Shown here in pieces: positions 25,467 through 33,396 of a stretch of DNA of 64,000 bases; position 1 is the stretch's first letter, and each line of letters starts with the position of its first letter. Source of the stretch: Actinomycetes bacterium (lineage in GTDB: Bacteria; Actinomycetota; Actinomycetes; Actinomycetales; Dermatophilaceae). Where the stretch lies: assembly GCA_023420415.1 (NCBI GenBank), contig JAEZWF010000014.1, forward strand, positions 124,001 through 188,000, written 5' to 3'. Under the pieces are notes generated by a model, which saw nothing but the letters and a program-made list of their open reading frames with translations, was not told the DNA's origin and did no database searches. The position numbers and the translations under genes were made by a program.

Positions 25467-26180
25467 TCAGATGACGCCCTGCCGGGTCAGGAAGCGACGG
25501 ATGTGCTCGCGCGGGTTGACCCGCAGTTCGGTGCCGTGCGTGAACGCGGCGGTCGTGTAGTCGAGCTCGACCAGCCGCTGCGCCGTCTGCTCGTTGAGCC
25601 GGAAGTCCGTGCAGAACGCCTTGGCCGGCCACCGGAGCTGGCGCACGTTGAAGATCGAGTCACCGGTGATGAGCACGCCTGTGGCCAGGTGCAGGTATGC
25701 CGCGTGGCCGGGTGTGTGCCCGGGCGTGTGGACCACTCGGAGGCCGCCGGCCACGGGCACGACCTGGCCGTCGGTGAAGGTCTCGCCGACGGCCACCGCC
25801 TCGAACTTCGACGGGCTGAGCCGCTCCATCAGGCGACCCAGGCGCAAGCTGTGGTCGCGCGGCGGACCCTGCCCCGCGGCGGCATACCCGGCGTCGTCCT
25901 CGTGCAGCGCGAAGTCGCGCCCGGTCACGCGGGCGACGTGCGCCGCGCCGCCCGCGTGGTCAGGGTGTGCGTGCGTGAGCAGGAGTCTGGTGACGTCCGA
26001 CGGGGCGGCGCCGATGGTCTCCAGCGCCGCGATCACCTTGGGGCCGGACTTCTTCACGCCCATGTCGACCAGGGTGACCTGCCCGTCGTCGTCACGGAAC
26101 ATGAAGCCGTTGACGAAGTCGCGCATCAGCGGGATCCGCCACACGTTCGGAGCGAGGGGCACCACCGGTTGCCGACCCAT
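25467..26180 (-). CDS. MBL-fold metallohydrolase
   Basis: A 237-residue metallo-beta-lactamase-fold hydrolase. It has the metal motif LLTHAHPDHAGG (near 72-83), the distal HTPGHTPGHAAYL and LITGDSIF. Glyoxalase II or lactonase-like activity is possible but unproven. ATG at 26180 is preceded by TATGGT six bases upstream, the leaderless arrangement. Confidence 0.8.
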   Translation of the reverse strand: MGRQPVVPLAPNVWRIPLMRDFVNGFMFRDDDGQVTLVDMGVKKSGPKVIAALETIGAAPSDVTRLLLTHAHPDHAGGAAHVARVTGRDFALHEDDAGYAAAGQGPPRDHSLRLGRLMERLSPSKFEAVAVGETFTDGQVVPVAGGLRVVHTPGHTPGHAAYLHLATGVLITGDSIFNVRQLRWPAKAFCTDFRLNEQTAQRLVELDYTTAAFTHGTELRVNPREHIRRFLTRQGVI

Positions 26181-26197
26181 GCACCCACCATATGTGC

Positions 26198-26599
26198 CTA
26201 CGAGGCGTACTGCGGGTCGGTCGGCGGGACCCACGAGACGAATTGGTAGATCACGCCGTTCGGGTCGGAGAACTGGGCGTACCGCTCGCCCCACGGCTCG
26301 GTCTCGATCGGGGTCACGACGGTCGCGCCGCCGTCGACGAGCTTCTCGTACTCGATGTCGACGTCCTCGACGGTGAACACGACCAGCAGGCCGTCGGCGG
26401 GCCCGGCTGCCGACGCGGGCTTGAACGTCGGCAGGCCGGTGGCGAGGTAGATCAGGTTCAAGCCGGCGTCCGGGTGGCTGAGCGACACGAACCCTTCGGC
26501 GGCCATCGCCACCTCGAAGCCCAGGTACCTCTGCGCGAAGCTCGACGAAGCCTCCACGTCGGCGACGTTGAGCGAGATGGCGGACTCGGTGATCTGCAT
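26198..26599 (-). CDS. VOC (glyoxalase/bleomycin resistance) superfamily protein
   Basis: A 133-residue single-module VOC protein with SLNVADVEASSSFAQRYLGFEV, LNLIYLATG and ERYAQFSDPNGVIYQFV, the last carrying the usual C-terminal metal-binding Glu region. Many relatives bind metals, antibiotics or aldehydes; substrate unknown. A clear AGGAG lies before the ATG. It is divergent from a TetR regulator with a palindrome between them, so it is probably that regulator's target. Confidence 0.8.
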   Translation of the reverse strand: MQITESAISLNVADVEASSSFAQRYLGFEVAMAAEGFVSLSHPDAGLNLIYLATGLPTFKPASAAGPADGLLVVFTVEDVDIEYEKLVDGGATVVTPIETEPWGERYAQFSDPNGVIYQFVSWVPPTDPQYAS

Positions 26600-26633
26600 G
26601 CGGATTCTCCTGTGGCTGCGTACGACACTAACT

Positions 26634-26648
26634 CCGTACGGTGTACGG
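26634..26648. promoter_or_regulatory. TetR-type operator
   Basis: CCGTAC-GGT-GTACGG is a perfect 6-3-6 palindrome midway between the divergent VOC and TetR starts, 35 and 39 bases away. It should be the site of the adjacent regulator and would occlude both promoters. Confidence 0.65.
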
Positions 26649-26686
26649 TAAAGGTGTCCAACGCGGCGGATGCGAGGATTGTTCCC

Positions 26687-27484
26687 ATGCCGGACAAGCC
26701 GGGTCCCGACCCCAGCCGCGCCATGGCCCTGCTCTGGCGCAACCGCCCCGCCGACCCGGCAGACGCCGGACCTGACGCCTCGGCACGGAGCGGGCAACGC
26801 GGGCCAGGCCGCACCCACACCGTCGACCAGGTCGTCGACGCCGCCATGGACCTCGCCGACACCGACGGCCTCGACGCGTTGAGCATGCGAGCGCTCGCGA
26901 AGCGAATCGGCCTGTCCCCCATGGCCCTCTACACCTACGTCCCCGGCAAGGCGGAGCTGGTCGACCTCCTCGTCGACACGGCATACCTGCGCATGCCACG
27001 TCCACGCTGGCGACGCGGCACGGGCTGGCGCACCCGCCTCACCCGCGTCGCCGAGGCCAACCGCGACCTGCTGGCCGAACACCCGTGGCTCGTCGACGCC
27101 GCCGCCCTCAACCGGCCACCGCTCGGGCCCGGCGTCATGGCGAAGTACGAGCACGAGCTCGCCGCCTTCGACGACACCGGACTCGACGACGTCACCACCG
27201 ACGCCGCCCTCGCCCACCTGCTCGGGTTCGTCCAGGCGCACGCGCTCGCCACCCGCCAGGCTGCCCGCGCGACGGCAGACGCAGACGACTCCGACGAGCA
27301 GTGGTGGGCCGCCAACGCACCCGTCCTGGCCCGCGCGTTCGACCCGCAGACCTACCCGCGGGCCGTGCGCATCGGCGCCGCGGCGGGCGAGGCTCAGGGC
27401 ACCGCCTGGTCGCCCGAGCGGGCGTGGAAGTTCGGCCTGGCGCGCACCCTCGACGGCCTTGGCGCCCTCATCGACCGGGGCTGA
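26687..27484 (+). CDS. TetR family regulator (TetR_C class)
   Basis: A 265-residue repressor. A disordered 45-residue N-terminal extension precedes the helix-turn-helix (TVDQVVDAAMDLADTDG through LSMRALAKRIGLSPMALYTYV, near 48-90). The ligand domain resembles that of TetR itself, with conserved Trp and Tyr residues. It is divergent from the VOC gene and probably autorepressed through the palindrome at 26634. I chose ATG 26687; the extension makes earlier starts unnecessary. Confidence 0.8.
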   Translation: MPDKPGPDPSRAMALLWRNRPADPADAGPDASARSGQRGPGRTHTVDQVVDAAMDLADTDGLDALSMRALAKRIGLSPMALYTYVPGKAELVDLLVDTAYLRMPRPRWRRGTGWRTRLTRVAEANRDLLAEHPWLVDAAALNRPPLGPGVMAKYEHELAAFDDTGLDDVTTDAALAHLLGFVQAHALATRQAARATADADDSDEQWWAANAPVLARAFDPQTYPRAVRIGAAAGEAQGTAWSPERAWKFGLARTLDGLGALIDRG

Positions 27485-27491
27485 CGACGCG

Positions 27492-28259
27492 TCAGACCGC
27501 GTAGGTCTGGCCCGCCACGGCGACGTCCAGCGGACCGGACCAGACCGCGGCAGCCTGCGCACGGCATACCTCGGGGTCGTTCCACGCGGGGATGTGCGTG
27601 AGCATCAACCGCTGCACTCCCCCGGCTTCGACCGCGGCCTGCGCCGCCCGGCTCCCCGAGAGGTGGATGCCGGTCGTGTCGTCGCGCCCGTCGACGAACG
27701 CGCTGTCGGCGAGCGCGAGGTCGGCGCCGGTCATCAACGCACGCAGGTTGGGGCAGGTGTCGGTGTCACCGGTGTAGGCGAGGACCGCGCCGTCGGCCTC
27801 GACGCGGAAGCCGTAAGCCTCGACGGGGTGGTTGACACGGTATGCCGTGACGGCGAAAGGACCGACCTGCCTCACCTGGACGTCAGCGAGCTCGTGGAAG
27901 CGGAACTCGTTCGTCATCGTGCCGTGCTCGAGCCCGTGGTACATGAGGGCGAACCGCTGCTCGGCGTCGCGCGGCGCGTGGATCGGAAGCTGCCCTTCGA
28001 CGGGGCCGCCGGGACGGTACTTGCGGGTGACGTAGAGGCCGCACACGTCGACGCAGTGGTCGGGGTGCAGGTGGCTGATGAAGACGGCGTCGAGGTCGGC
28101 GAGGTCGAGGTGGCGCTGGAGCGGCCCGAGGGCGCCGTTGCCGAGGTCGAGCACGATCGACCACGTGCGGCCGTCCTGCTCGGCCTGCACGAGGTAGGAG
28201 GACGCGGGCGAGTCCGGGCCCGCGAATGACCCTGAGCAGCCGATGACGGTGAGCTTCAC
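27492..28259 (-). CDS. MBL-fold hydrolase, Rv1339-like (cyclic-AMP phosphodiesterase candidate)
   Basis: A 255-residue hydrolase of the RNase Z-like group. It has VIGCSGSFAGPDSPASSYL, FISHLHPDHCVDVCGLYV, YTGDTDTCPNL and LTHIPAW. Both the sequence pattern and its place directly after murI match Mycobacterium tuberculosis Rv1339, reported to be an atypical class II cAMP phosphodiesterase. ATG overlaps the murI stop by four bases. In mycobacteria rph-rdgB follow immediately; here a 4-kb block intervenes. Confidence 0.8.
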   Translation of the reverse strand: MKLTVIGCSGSFAGPDSPASSYLVQAEQDGRTWSIVLDLGNGALGPLQRHLDLADLDAVFISHLHPDHCVDVCGLYVTRKYRPGGPVEGQLPIHAPRDAEQRFALMYHGLEHGTMTNEFRFHELADVQVRQVGPFAVTAYRVNHPVEAYGFRVEADGAVLAYTGDTDTCPNLRALMTGADLALADSAFVDGRDDTTGIHLSGSRAAQAAVEAGGVQRLMLTHIPAWNDPEVCRAQAAAVWSGPLDVAVAGQTYAV

Positions 28260-29116
28260 GCGACCTCCCCTGCGGCCGTGGCGTCGGGGTGCCCGCCCAC
28301 GACGACCTTCGTATGCCGCACGGTCGAGTTGCCGTAGACGTCGCCCACCTCGGGCCCGAGGAACCGACGAGCGAGCGCGCGGAACTCCTCGGCGTCGCCG
28401 GTGGTGGTGAATCCGTGGCTGGGCGGCGGCAGGTGGGTCGGCCGCAGGGCGTCGCGGTCGGCGAGCACGCGGTAGACGTCCTTGGCCGTCTCGTCGGCAC
28501 TGGACACGAGGGTGACGAGGTCGCCCATGACGTAGGAGATGGCGCCAGTCAGCAGCGGGTAGTGAGTGCAGCCGAGGACGAGGGTGTCAACGTCGTGCTC
28601 GACCAGCGGCGTGAGATAGTCACGGGCGGTCGCGATGACCTCGGGCCCGCTGGTCACACCTGCCTCGACGAGCTCGACGAACCGCGGGCACGGCACGCTG
28701 GTGACGTCGAGCTGCGGCGCGGCGGCGAACGCGTCGACGTAGGCGCCGGACTGGTGAGTGCCCTTGGTCGAGATGACGCCGACGCGACCGTTGCGAGTGG
28801 CGGCCGCGGCGCGACGGACGGCGGGGCGGATCACCTCGACGACGGGCACGTCGTAGCGCTCGCGGGCGTCGTGGAGGACGGCGGCGCTGGCGGTGTTGCA
28901 GGCGATGACCAGAGCCTTGACCCCGTGGTCGACGAGCCGGTCGAGGCACTCGAGCGCGAACTCGCGGGTCTGGGCGATGGGACGCGGGCCGTAAGGAGCA
29001 CGGGCGGTGTCGCCGAAGTAGGCGACCGACTCGTGCGGCAGCTGGTCGAGCACGGCACGAGCCACGGTCAGGCCCCCGTAGCCCGAGTCGAAGATCCCGA
29101 TCGGTGCGTCAACCAC
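28256..29116 (-). CDS. murI: Glutamate racemase
   Basis: A 286-residue enzyme converting L- to D-glutamate for peptidoglycan. GIFDSGYGGLTVARA opens the fold and FGDTARAPYGPR binds substrate. The two catalytic cysteines lie in VIACNTASA and LGCTHYPLL. GTG start with TAGCCT six bases upstream, so leaderless. First gene of a coupled pair with the Rv1339-like hydrolase. Confidence 0.95.
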   Translation of the reverse strand: MVDAPIGIFDSGYGGLTVARAVLDQLPHESVAYFGDTARAPYGPRPIAQTREFALECLDRLVDHGVKALVIACNTASAAVLHDARERYDVPVVEVIRPAVRRAAAATRNGRVGVISTKGTHQSGAYVDAFAAAPQLDVTSVPCPRFVELVEAGVTSGPEVIATARDYLTPLVEHDVDTLVLGCTHYPLLTGAISYVMGDLVTLVSSADETAKDVYRVLADRDALRPTHLPPPSHGFTTTGDAEEFRALARRFLGPEVGDVYGNSTVRHTKVVVGGHPDATAAGEVA

Positions 29117-29203
29117 GCCCCAAGGCTAGGCGGCATACCTCCTGGCGCCAGCATCCGCGCCCCGTCTGGTGCGTCACACCCGGCGGCCCCGCGCGGGCGC
29201 CGC

Positions 29204-29280
29204 GCAACTTTCGGCCACCAACCCGAAACCTCGATGCTGGCCGCGACGGCCGGCCGCAACTTTCGGCCACCAGCCCGAAA
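29204..29280. repeat. Two copies of a 25-bp hairpin element
   Basis: GCAACTTTCGGCCACCAACC (29204 onward) and GCAACTTTCGGCCACCAGCC (29256 onward), each continuing to CGAAA, are 25-bp direct repeats with one difference. Each contains TTTCGG and CCGAAA able to pair. They lie in the 198-base gap between DUF2017 and murI, which otherwise holds no gene. Confidence 0.8.
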
Positions 29281-29314
29281 GCTCAACTGCCGCAGCCCCG
29301 CGGCCGCAGCCCGG

Positions 29315-29950
29315 TCAGGGGCGCAGGGCGTGGGCGAGGGTCTCCTGGAGCCAGGTGAGGAAGTCGTAGACCGCGAGCGCATACACCGCCGGGTCGTCGT
29401 CGGGGAGGCTGCTCGCCTGCTCCTCGAGCAGCTCGACGTCGTCGTCGTGCTTGAGCCCGAGCCGCTCACCCAGCACCAGCCGCACATCGGTGAGCGAGAT
29501 GAGCACCGCCAGTGCCTGCTCCTGGTCGAGGCTGACCTTGTCGTCCTTGCCGCCGGCCGGCGCGGACAGCGCGGCGATGGCAGTGGCCAGGTTGGCGGCC
29601 TTGCGCGAGCGCAGCCCGTCCTCGGTGAGCCGGCGGAACTCGGCTGCCATCTGCTCGTCCTGCCGGTTCGCGGTCGGCAGCAGCCGGTCGAGGGCCGGGT
29701 CGCGCGGCGCCGGCACGTCGCCCGACAGCTCGGGCACCTGGTCGTCCGCCGACAGGGACACCCCCTGCCCGATCCCGCCGAGCCCGGCGACGATCCGGTC
29801 GAACTCGTCGCCGCCGTCCGGCGTGGGCTCGGGGTCGGCCGGCGCGACCAGCTCGTGCACCTGCTCCATCAGCCCCACGACGAGGCCACGTTCGACGGCA
29901 TCGAGCTTCGCGGCATACCGGCCGTCACGTCGCTTGAACCCGCGCGCCAC
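29315..29950 (-). CDS. DUF2017 family protein
   Basis: A 211-residue protein of the actinobacterial family encoded next to clpS. It begins GFKRRDGRYAAKLDAVERGL and has a conserved C-terminal VYALAVYDFLTWLQETLAHAL. GTG directly follows the clpS stop. A role with ClpS/Clp protease is suggested only by conserved linkage. Confidence 0.8.
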   Translation of the reverse strand: MARGFKRRDGRYAAKLDAVERGLVVGLMEQVHELVAPADPEPTPDGGDEFDRIVAGLGGIGQGVSLSADDQVPELSGDVPAPRDPALDRLLPTANRQDEQMAAEFRRLTEDGLRSRKAANLATAIAALSAPAGGKDDKVSLDQEQALAVLISLTDVRLVLGERLGLKHDDDVELLEEQASSLPDDDPAVYALAVYDFLTWLQETLAHALRP

Positions 29951-30241
29951 TCAGTCGTCCTTCTGGAAGGTGGCCCACAGGCCATAGCCCTGGAGTGCCT
30001 CGGTGTCGGTCTCCATCTGCTCGCGGCTGCCGTTCGAGACGACCGCGCGACCCTTGACGTGCACGTCCATCATCAGCTTCTCGGCCTTGGACTTGGGGTA
30101 GCCGAAGTAGCTCTGGAAGACGAACGTCACGTAGGACATGAGGTTGACGGGGTCGTTCCAGACGAGAGTGATCCACGGGGTGTCCGCCTCGGTCACCTCG
30201 TCCGGCGACACCGTCTCCTGCTCGGTGGGGGCGATGGACAC
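29951..30241 (-). CDS. clpS: ClpS adaptor of the N-degron pathway
   Basis: A 96-residue adaptor that delivers proteins with destabilising N-termini to ClpCP. A disordered 20-residue tail precedes the core WITLVWNDPVNLMSYVTFVF (Asn-Asp contact the N-degron) and the helix KAEKLMMDVHVKGRAVV; a C-terminal LWATFQ matches the family. GTG at 30241 is preceded by GGAGCC and the -10 TATGGT, six bases away, so leaderless. Divergent from pncB. Confidence 0.9.
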   Translation of the reverse strand: MSIAPTEQETVSPDEVTEADTPWITLVWNDPVNLMSYVTFVFQSYFGYPKSKAEKLMMDVHVKGRAVVSNGSREQMETDTEALQGYGLWATFQKDD

Positions 30242-30247
30242 GGCTCC

Positions 30248-30257
30248 ACCATAGGCT
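30248..30257. promoter_or_regulatory. Divergent clpS/pncB promoter with fused -10 boxes
   Basis: ACCATAGGCT holds TAGGCT on the plus strand (30252-30257) and TATGGT on the minus strand (30253-30248), sharing the same TA. Each ends six bases before a GTG start. The two starts are only 22 bases apart, so both messages should be leaderless and the promoters physically overlap. Confidence 0.7.
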
Positions 30258-30263
30258 GCCTGC

Positions 30264-31565
30264 GTGCCTGCCCTCACACCCAGCACCGCACTGCTCACCG
30301 ACCACTACGAGCTGACGATGGTCGAGGCCGCCCTGCGCAGCGGGGCCGCCTCGCGCCGGTGCGTCTTCGAGGTGTTCGCCCGCCGCCTGCCCGAGGGTCG
30401 GCGCTACGGCGTGGTCGCCGGGACGGGGCGGCTCCTCGAGGCCATCGAGGCGTTCCGGTTCGGCGAGCCGGAGCTCGAGGCGCTGCGCGGAGTCGTCGAC
30501 GAGGAGACGTTGTCGTTCCTCGCCGGCTATCGCTTCGAGGGCGACATCTGGGGGTATGCCGAGGGCGAGGCTTTCTTTCCCGGCTCGCCGGTGCTCGTGG
30601 TCGAGTCCGACTTCGCTCACGGTGTCGTGCTGGAGACGCTGGTGCTGTCAATTCTCAACCACGACAGCGCAATTGCGTCGGCGGCGTCGCGGATGACGTC
30701 GGCCGCCGGCGACCGGCCGTGCATCGAGATGGGGTCCCGCCGCACCCACGAGGAGGCGGCCGTCGCAGCCGCGCGGGCGGCATACATCGCGGGTTTCGGC
30801 ACGACCTCGAACCTCGAGGCGGGCCGGCGCTGGGGCGTGCCGACGGCTGGCACGGCGGCGCATGCCTTCACCCTGCTGCACGACGACGAGCGCGCGGCGT
30901 TCGCGGCACAGATCGAGACGCTCGGCAAGGGCACGACGCTGCTCGTCGACACCTACGACGTGCCGGCTGCGGTCGCGACCGCGGTCGAGCTGGCGGGGGC
31001 CGAGCTGGGGGCCGTGCGCATCGACTCCGGCGACCTGCTGGTGCAGGCGCGGGAGGTGCGCGAGCAGCTCGACCGCCTCGGCGCCACGAAGACCAAGATC
31101 GTCGTGACCTCCGACCTCGACGAGTACGCCATCGCGGCGCTCGCCGCCGCCCCCGTCGACCTCTACGGCGTGGGGACGTCCCTGGTGACGGGGTCGGGCG
31201 CGCCCACCGCCGGGATGGTCTACAAGCTGGTGGCGCGCGAGGACGCGTCCGGCGAGCTGGTCGGGGTCGAGAAGAAGAGCAAGGACAAGCAGTCGGTGGG
31301 CGGACGCAAGTATGCCCTGCGACGGCGCAACGCCCGCGGTGTCGCCGAGGCTGAGGTCATCGGCATCGGCGAGCCGCCGGTCGACGACGGCGACGACCGG
31401 TCGCTGCTGGTGCCGCTGGTGCGGGCCGGTGAGGTGGTCGACCCGGAGGCGCTGTCGCTGGAGAAGGCGCGCACCCGGCATACCGAGTCTCGAGCCGAGC
31501 TGCCCGCGGCGGCCCGTCGGCTCCAACGCGGCGAACCCGCCATCCCCACGATCTACGAGGACTGA
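30264..31565 (+). CDS. pncB: Nicotinate phosphoribosyltransferase
   Basis: A 433-residue enzyme of the Preiss-Handler NAD salvage route, making nicotinate mononucleotide. TDHYELTMVEAALRSG is the family N-terminus, the PRPP-binding region contains RIDSGDL, and GVGTSLVTGSGAPTAGMVYKLV is conserved. The leaderless GTG follows TAGGCT. The nicotinamidase at 34658 supplies its substrate. Divergence from clpS matches mycobacterial gene order. Confidence 0.95.
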   Translation: MPALTPSTALLTDHYELTMVEAALRSGAASRRCVFEVFARRLPEGRRYGVVAGTGRLLEAIEAFRFGEPELEALRGVVDEETLSFLAGYRFEGDIWGYAEGEAFFPGSPVLVVESDFAHGVVLETLVLSILNHDSAIASAASRMTSAAGDRPCIEMGSRRTHEEAAVAAARAAYIAGFGTTSNLEAGRRWGVPTAGTAAHAFTLLHDDERAAFAAQIETLGKGTTLLVDTYDVPAAVATAVELAGAELGAVRIDSGDLLVQAREVREQLDRLGATKTKIVVTSDLDEYAIAALAAAPVDLYGVGTSLVTGSGAPTAGMVYKLVAREDASGELVGVEKKSKDKQSVGGRKYALRRRNARGVAEAEVIGIGEPPVDDGDDRSLLVPLVRAGEVVDPEALSLEKARTRHTESRAELPAAARRLQRGEPAIPTIYED

Positions 31566-31583
31566 GCTCCCGCGGCCCCAACC

Positions 31584-31632
31584 CGGTTCGAGGTATTCGG
31601 CGCCCCCTGCGGTAGCCGAATACCTCGAACCG
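31584..31632. terminator. Bidirectional hairpin, palindrome family B copy 1
   Basis: CGGTTCGAGGTATTCGGC (31584-31601) and its exact complement (31615-31632) give an 18-bp stem with a 13-nt loop, between the convergent ends of pncB and the anti-sigma-like gene. It should terminate both. The arms are closely related to the palindrome at 33325. Confidence 0.75.
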
Positions 31633-31636
31633 TGGG

Positions 31637-32635
31637 TCAGCGTCCGTAGATCCAGACCTGCATGCTGCCGCCCACGACCAGGTCGACGCTGGCGCACTTG
31701 GCATCGGTCCGCACCACCGTCGTCGGCCAGTGGTGCTGCGACCCGAGGGCCTTCGTCACGACGGCCTCGGCCTCCTTGGCTGACACGCAGCGGTCGGTGA
31801 TGCCGGACCGGAGGGCGTCACGGACGTCGTAGACGAAGCCCGCGACATCGCGGTCGGGCCGCCGGCTGTTCGGGTCGGTCGTGCGGTCGGGCAGGAACAT
31901 GGCGGTCTTGGACACGGGGTCGGTGTCGAAGAACCCGCACGGCCCTTCTTCGTACGGCCGGTTGTCGGGCATCACCTTCGTCGTCCACCCGTCCAGTCCG
32001 AGCCGTGCGATCTCCGACTGCATGTACGGAACCGCGGTCTCCCTGGTGAAGCAGCGGCTGCTGCCGCCGTCCACCCAGTCCCCGAGTGCGGCGTCGAGCC
32101 GCATCGCTGCTGCGGTGTCGGCGGCGGACGCCACCAGCGGCCGGCCGTCGGCGGGGACCTGGCCGCGGGGCACGACGTAGATGTAGCCGCCCCGCGTGAA
32201 CGCGACCGGGTCGGCGATCTCGGGACGCCCGGACAGCTGTTGGTAACGCTGGCAGTCCGCGACCGGGTCACCGGTCAACGGCGGCCCGCCGGTGGAGTCC
32301 AGCTGCTCGGTGGTCCCGTTCGGGTCCTGCCACGTCGTCATGCACGTCAGTCCGTCGCCACCACCGCCGACATACCACTGCTGGTATGCCGCGTAGGCCG
32401 CCCCGCCGCCGACGAGGGCGACGCCGAGCGCTGCGGCGATGAGCCCTCTCCGACCGAGGCGCCGGCCCCTCCGCGGCGCCTTGGTGGTTGCTGGTGTGGT
32501 CCGGTCGGTCATGGTGATCCCCTCTCGCAGCGCGCTCAGCGCGTGTCGGTCGGTCACCGTGGCGATCGTCGCGTCGTCGATTGGCCGTGCCGCCTTGAGG
32601 GCGGTCATCAACTCGTCGCCTCGCAGGTCGTTCAT
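31637..32635 (-). CDS. Membrane protein coupled to an ECF sigma factor (anti-sigma-like)
   Basis: A 332-residue protein. The first 60 residues are cytoplasmic (MNDLRGDELMTALKAARP at the start), one membrane helix lies near 68-90, and the 240-residue outside domain contains six or so Cys and no family I recognise. AGGAG lies before the ATG, which overlaps the sigma factor stop by four bases. Position and topology suggest an anti-sigma or sigma-regulated sensor. No zinc-binding HxxxCxxC motif of the classical ZAS domain is present. Confidence 0.65.
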   Translation of the reverse strand: MNDLRGDELMTALKAARPIDDATIATVTDRHALSALREGITMTDRTTPATTKAPRRGRRLGRRGLIAAALGVALVGGGAAYAAYQQWYVGGGGDGLTCMTTWQDPNGTTEQLDSTGGPPLTGDPVADCQRYQQLSGRPEIADPVAFTRGGYIYVVPRGQVPADGRPLVASAADTAAAMRLDAALGDWVDGGSSRCFTRETAVPYMQSEIARLGLDGWTTKVMPDNRPYEEGPCGFFDTDPVSKTAMFLPDRTTDPNSRRPDRDVAGFVYDVRDALRSGITDRCVSAKEAEAVVTKALGSQHHWPTTVVRTDAKCASVDLVVGGSMQVWIYGR

Positions 32636-33246
32636 GAGATCTCCTCGGTGCCGCGACGGGCAGGTGCCCATCTGCCAGAGACATGTCCGGATGCGGTAAT
32701 CCGTTGCATACCAACGGCTTCCATCTTGTCGTCAGGAGCCGAGCCGCGGCCCGGTTCGTCCTCGACAGCCCGCATCGCCTCGCGCAACCGCGCCCGGGCC
32801 CGATGCAGCCGCACCCGCACGGTCGCACGCGAGAGACCCATGACGACGGCGATCTCCTCGCGCGCCAGCTCCTCCCAGGCGAGCAGCCGCAAGAGCTCGC
32901 GGTCGTCGTCGGGCAGCCGGTCGAGCGCCTCGACCAGACTGGAGTCGGGGTCTGGCGCCGGGTGGACCTGCTGCTGCAGCGAGTCGCGCAGCCGGTCGGC
33001 CAAGGCTGAGCGCCGACGCTCGCCCCGGTAGTGGTTCGCGAGGACCCTGCGAGCCACACCGAAGAGCCACGGCCTGGCCTCCGCCCCCACCGGAACGTCC
33101 TCCAGACGGCGCCAGGCCACCAAGTACGTCTCGGCGACCACGTCGGCGGCGTCGGCCGGGTCGGCGACGCGCCGCACGGCATACCCGAGCAGGGCAACGT
33201 GCGTGCTCTCGAACAGCTCGGAGAAACGCTCCTCCGGCGAACCCAT
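32632..33246 (-). CDS. ECF sigma factor (SigE/sigma-70 family)
   Basis: A 204-residue sigma factor. Region 2 spans about 5-75 with DAADVVAETYLVAWRRLEDV, and region 4 spans about 105-160 with RLPDDDRELLRLLAWEELAREEIAVVMGLSRATVRVRLHRARARLR. A 40-residue C-terminal extension follows. The ATG at 33246 has GGAGGGGG upstream; a GTG five codons earlier is less likely. It is coupled to the membrane protein at 31637. Confidence 0.85.
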   Translation of the reverse strand: MGSPEERFSELFESTHVALLGYAVRRVADPADAADVVAETYLVAWRRLEDVPVGAEARPWLFGVARRVLANHYRGERRRSALADRLRDSLQQQVHPAPDPDSSLVEALDRLPDDDRELLRLLAWEELAREEIAVVMGLSRATVRVRLHRARARLREAMRAVEDEPGRGSAPDDKMEAVGMQRITASGHVSGRWAPARRGTEEIS

Positions 33247-33324
33247 CCGGTCCCCCTCCACGGCGGCAGTCTGTCACCCCCTGCATGTCCGGCCGGTCCG
33301 TCAGCGTTACAGCTCACGCGTCAC

Positions 33325-33375
33325 CGGTTCGAGGTAATCGGCGGCCTGAGTCCGGTGGCGGATTACCTCGAACCG
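33325..33375. repeat. Extragenic palindrome, family B copy 2
   Basis: CGGTTCGAGGTAATC (33325-33339) and its exact complement (33361-33375) flank a 21-nt GC-rich loop. The arms match those at 31584-31632 except for one base (TAATC versus TATTC). It lies between the divergent sigma gene and kynU, ending nine bases before the kynU -10, so it cannot be a simple terminator. Confidence 0.8.
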
Positions 33376-33396
33376 CGCGGGAATAGGATCCGCAAC

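Noticed and set aside
28289..31354. 1021-residue plus-strand ORF
   Set aside because: It runs opposite murI, DUF2017 and clpS and out of frame in pncB, all recognisable proteins; it has no domain.
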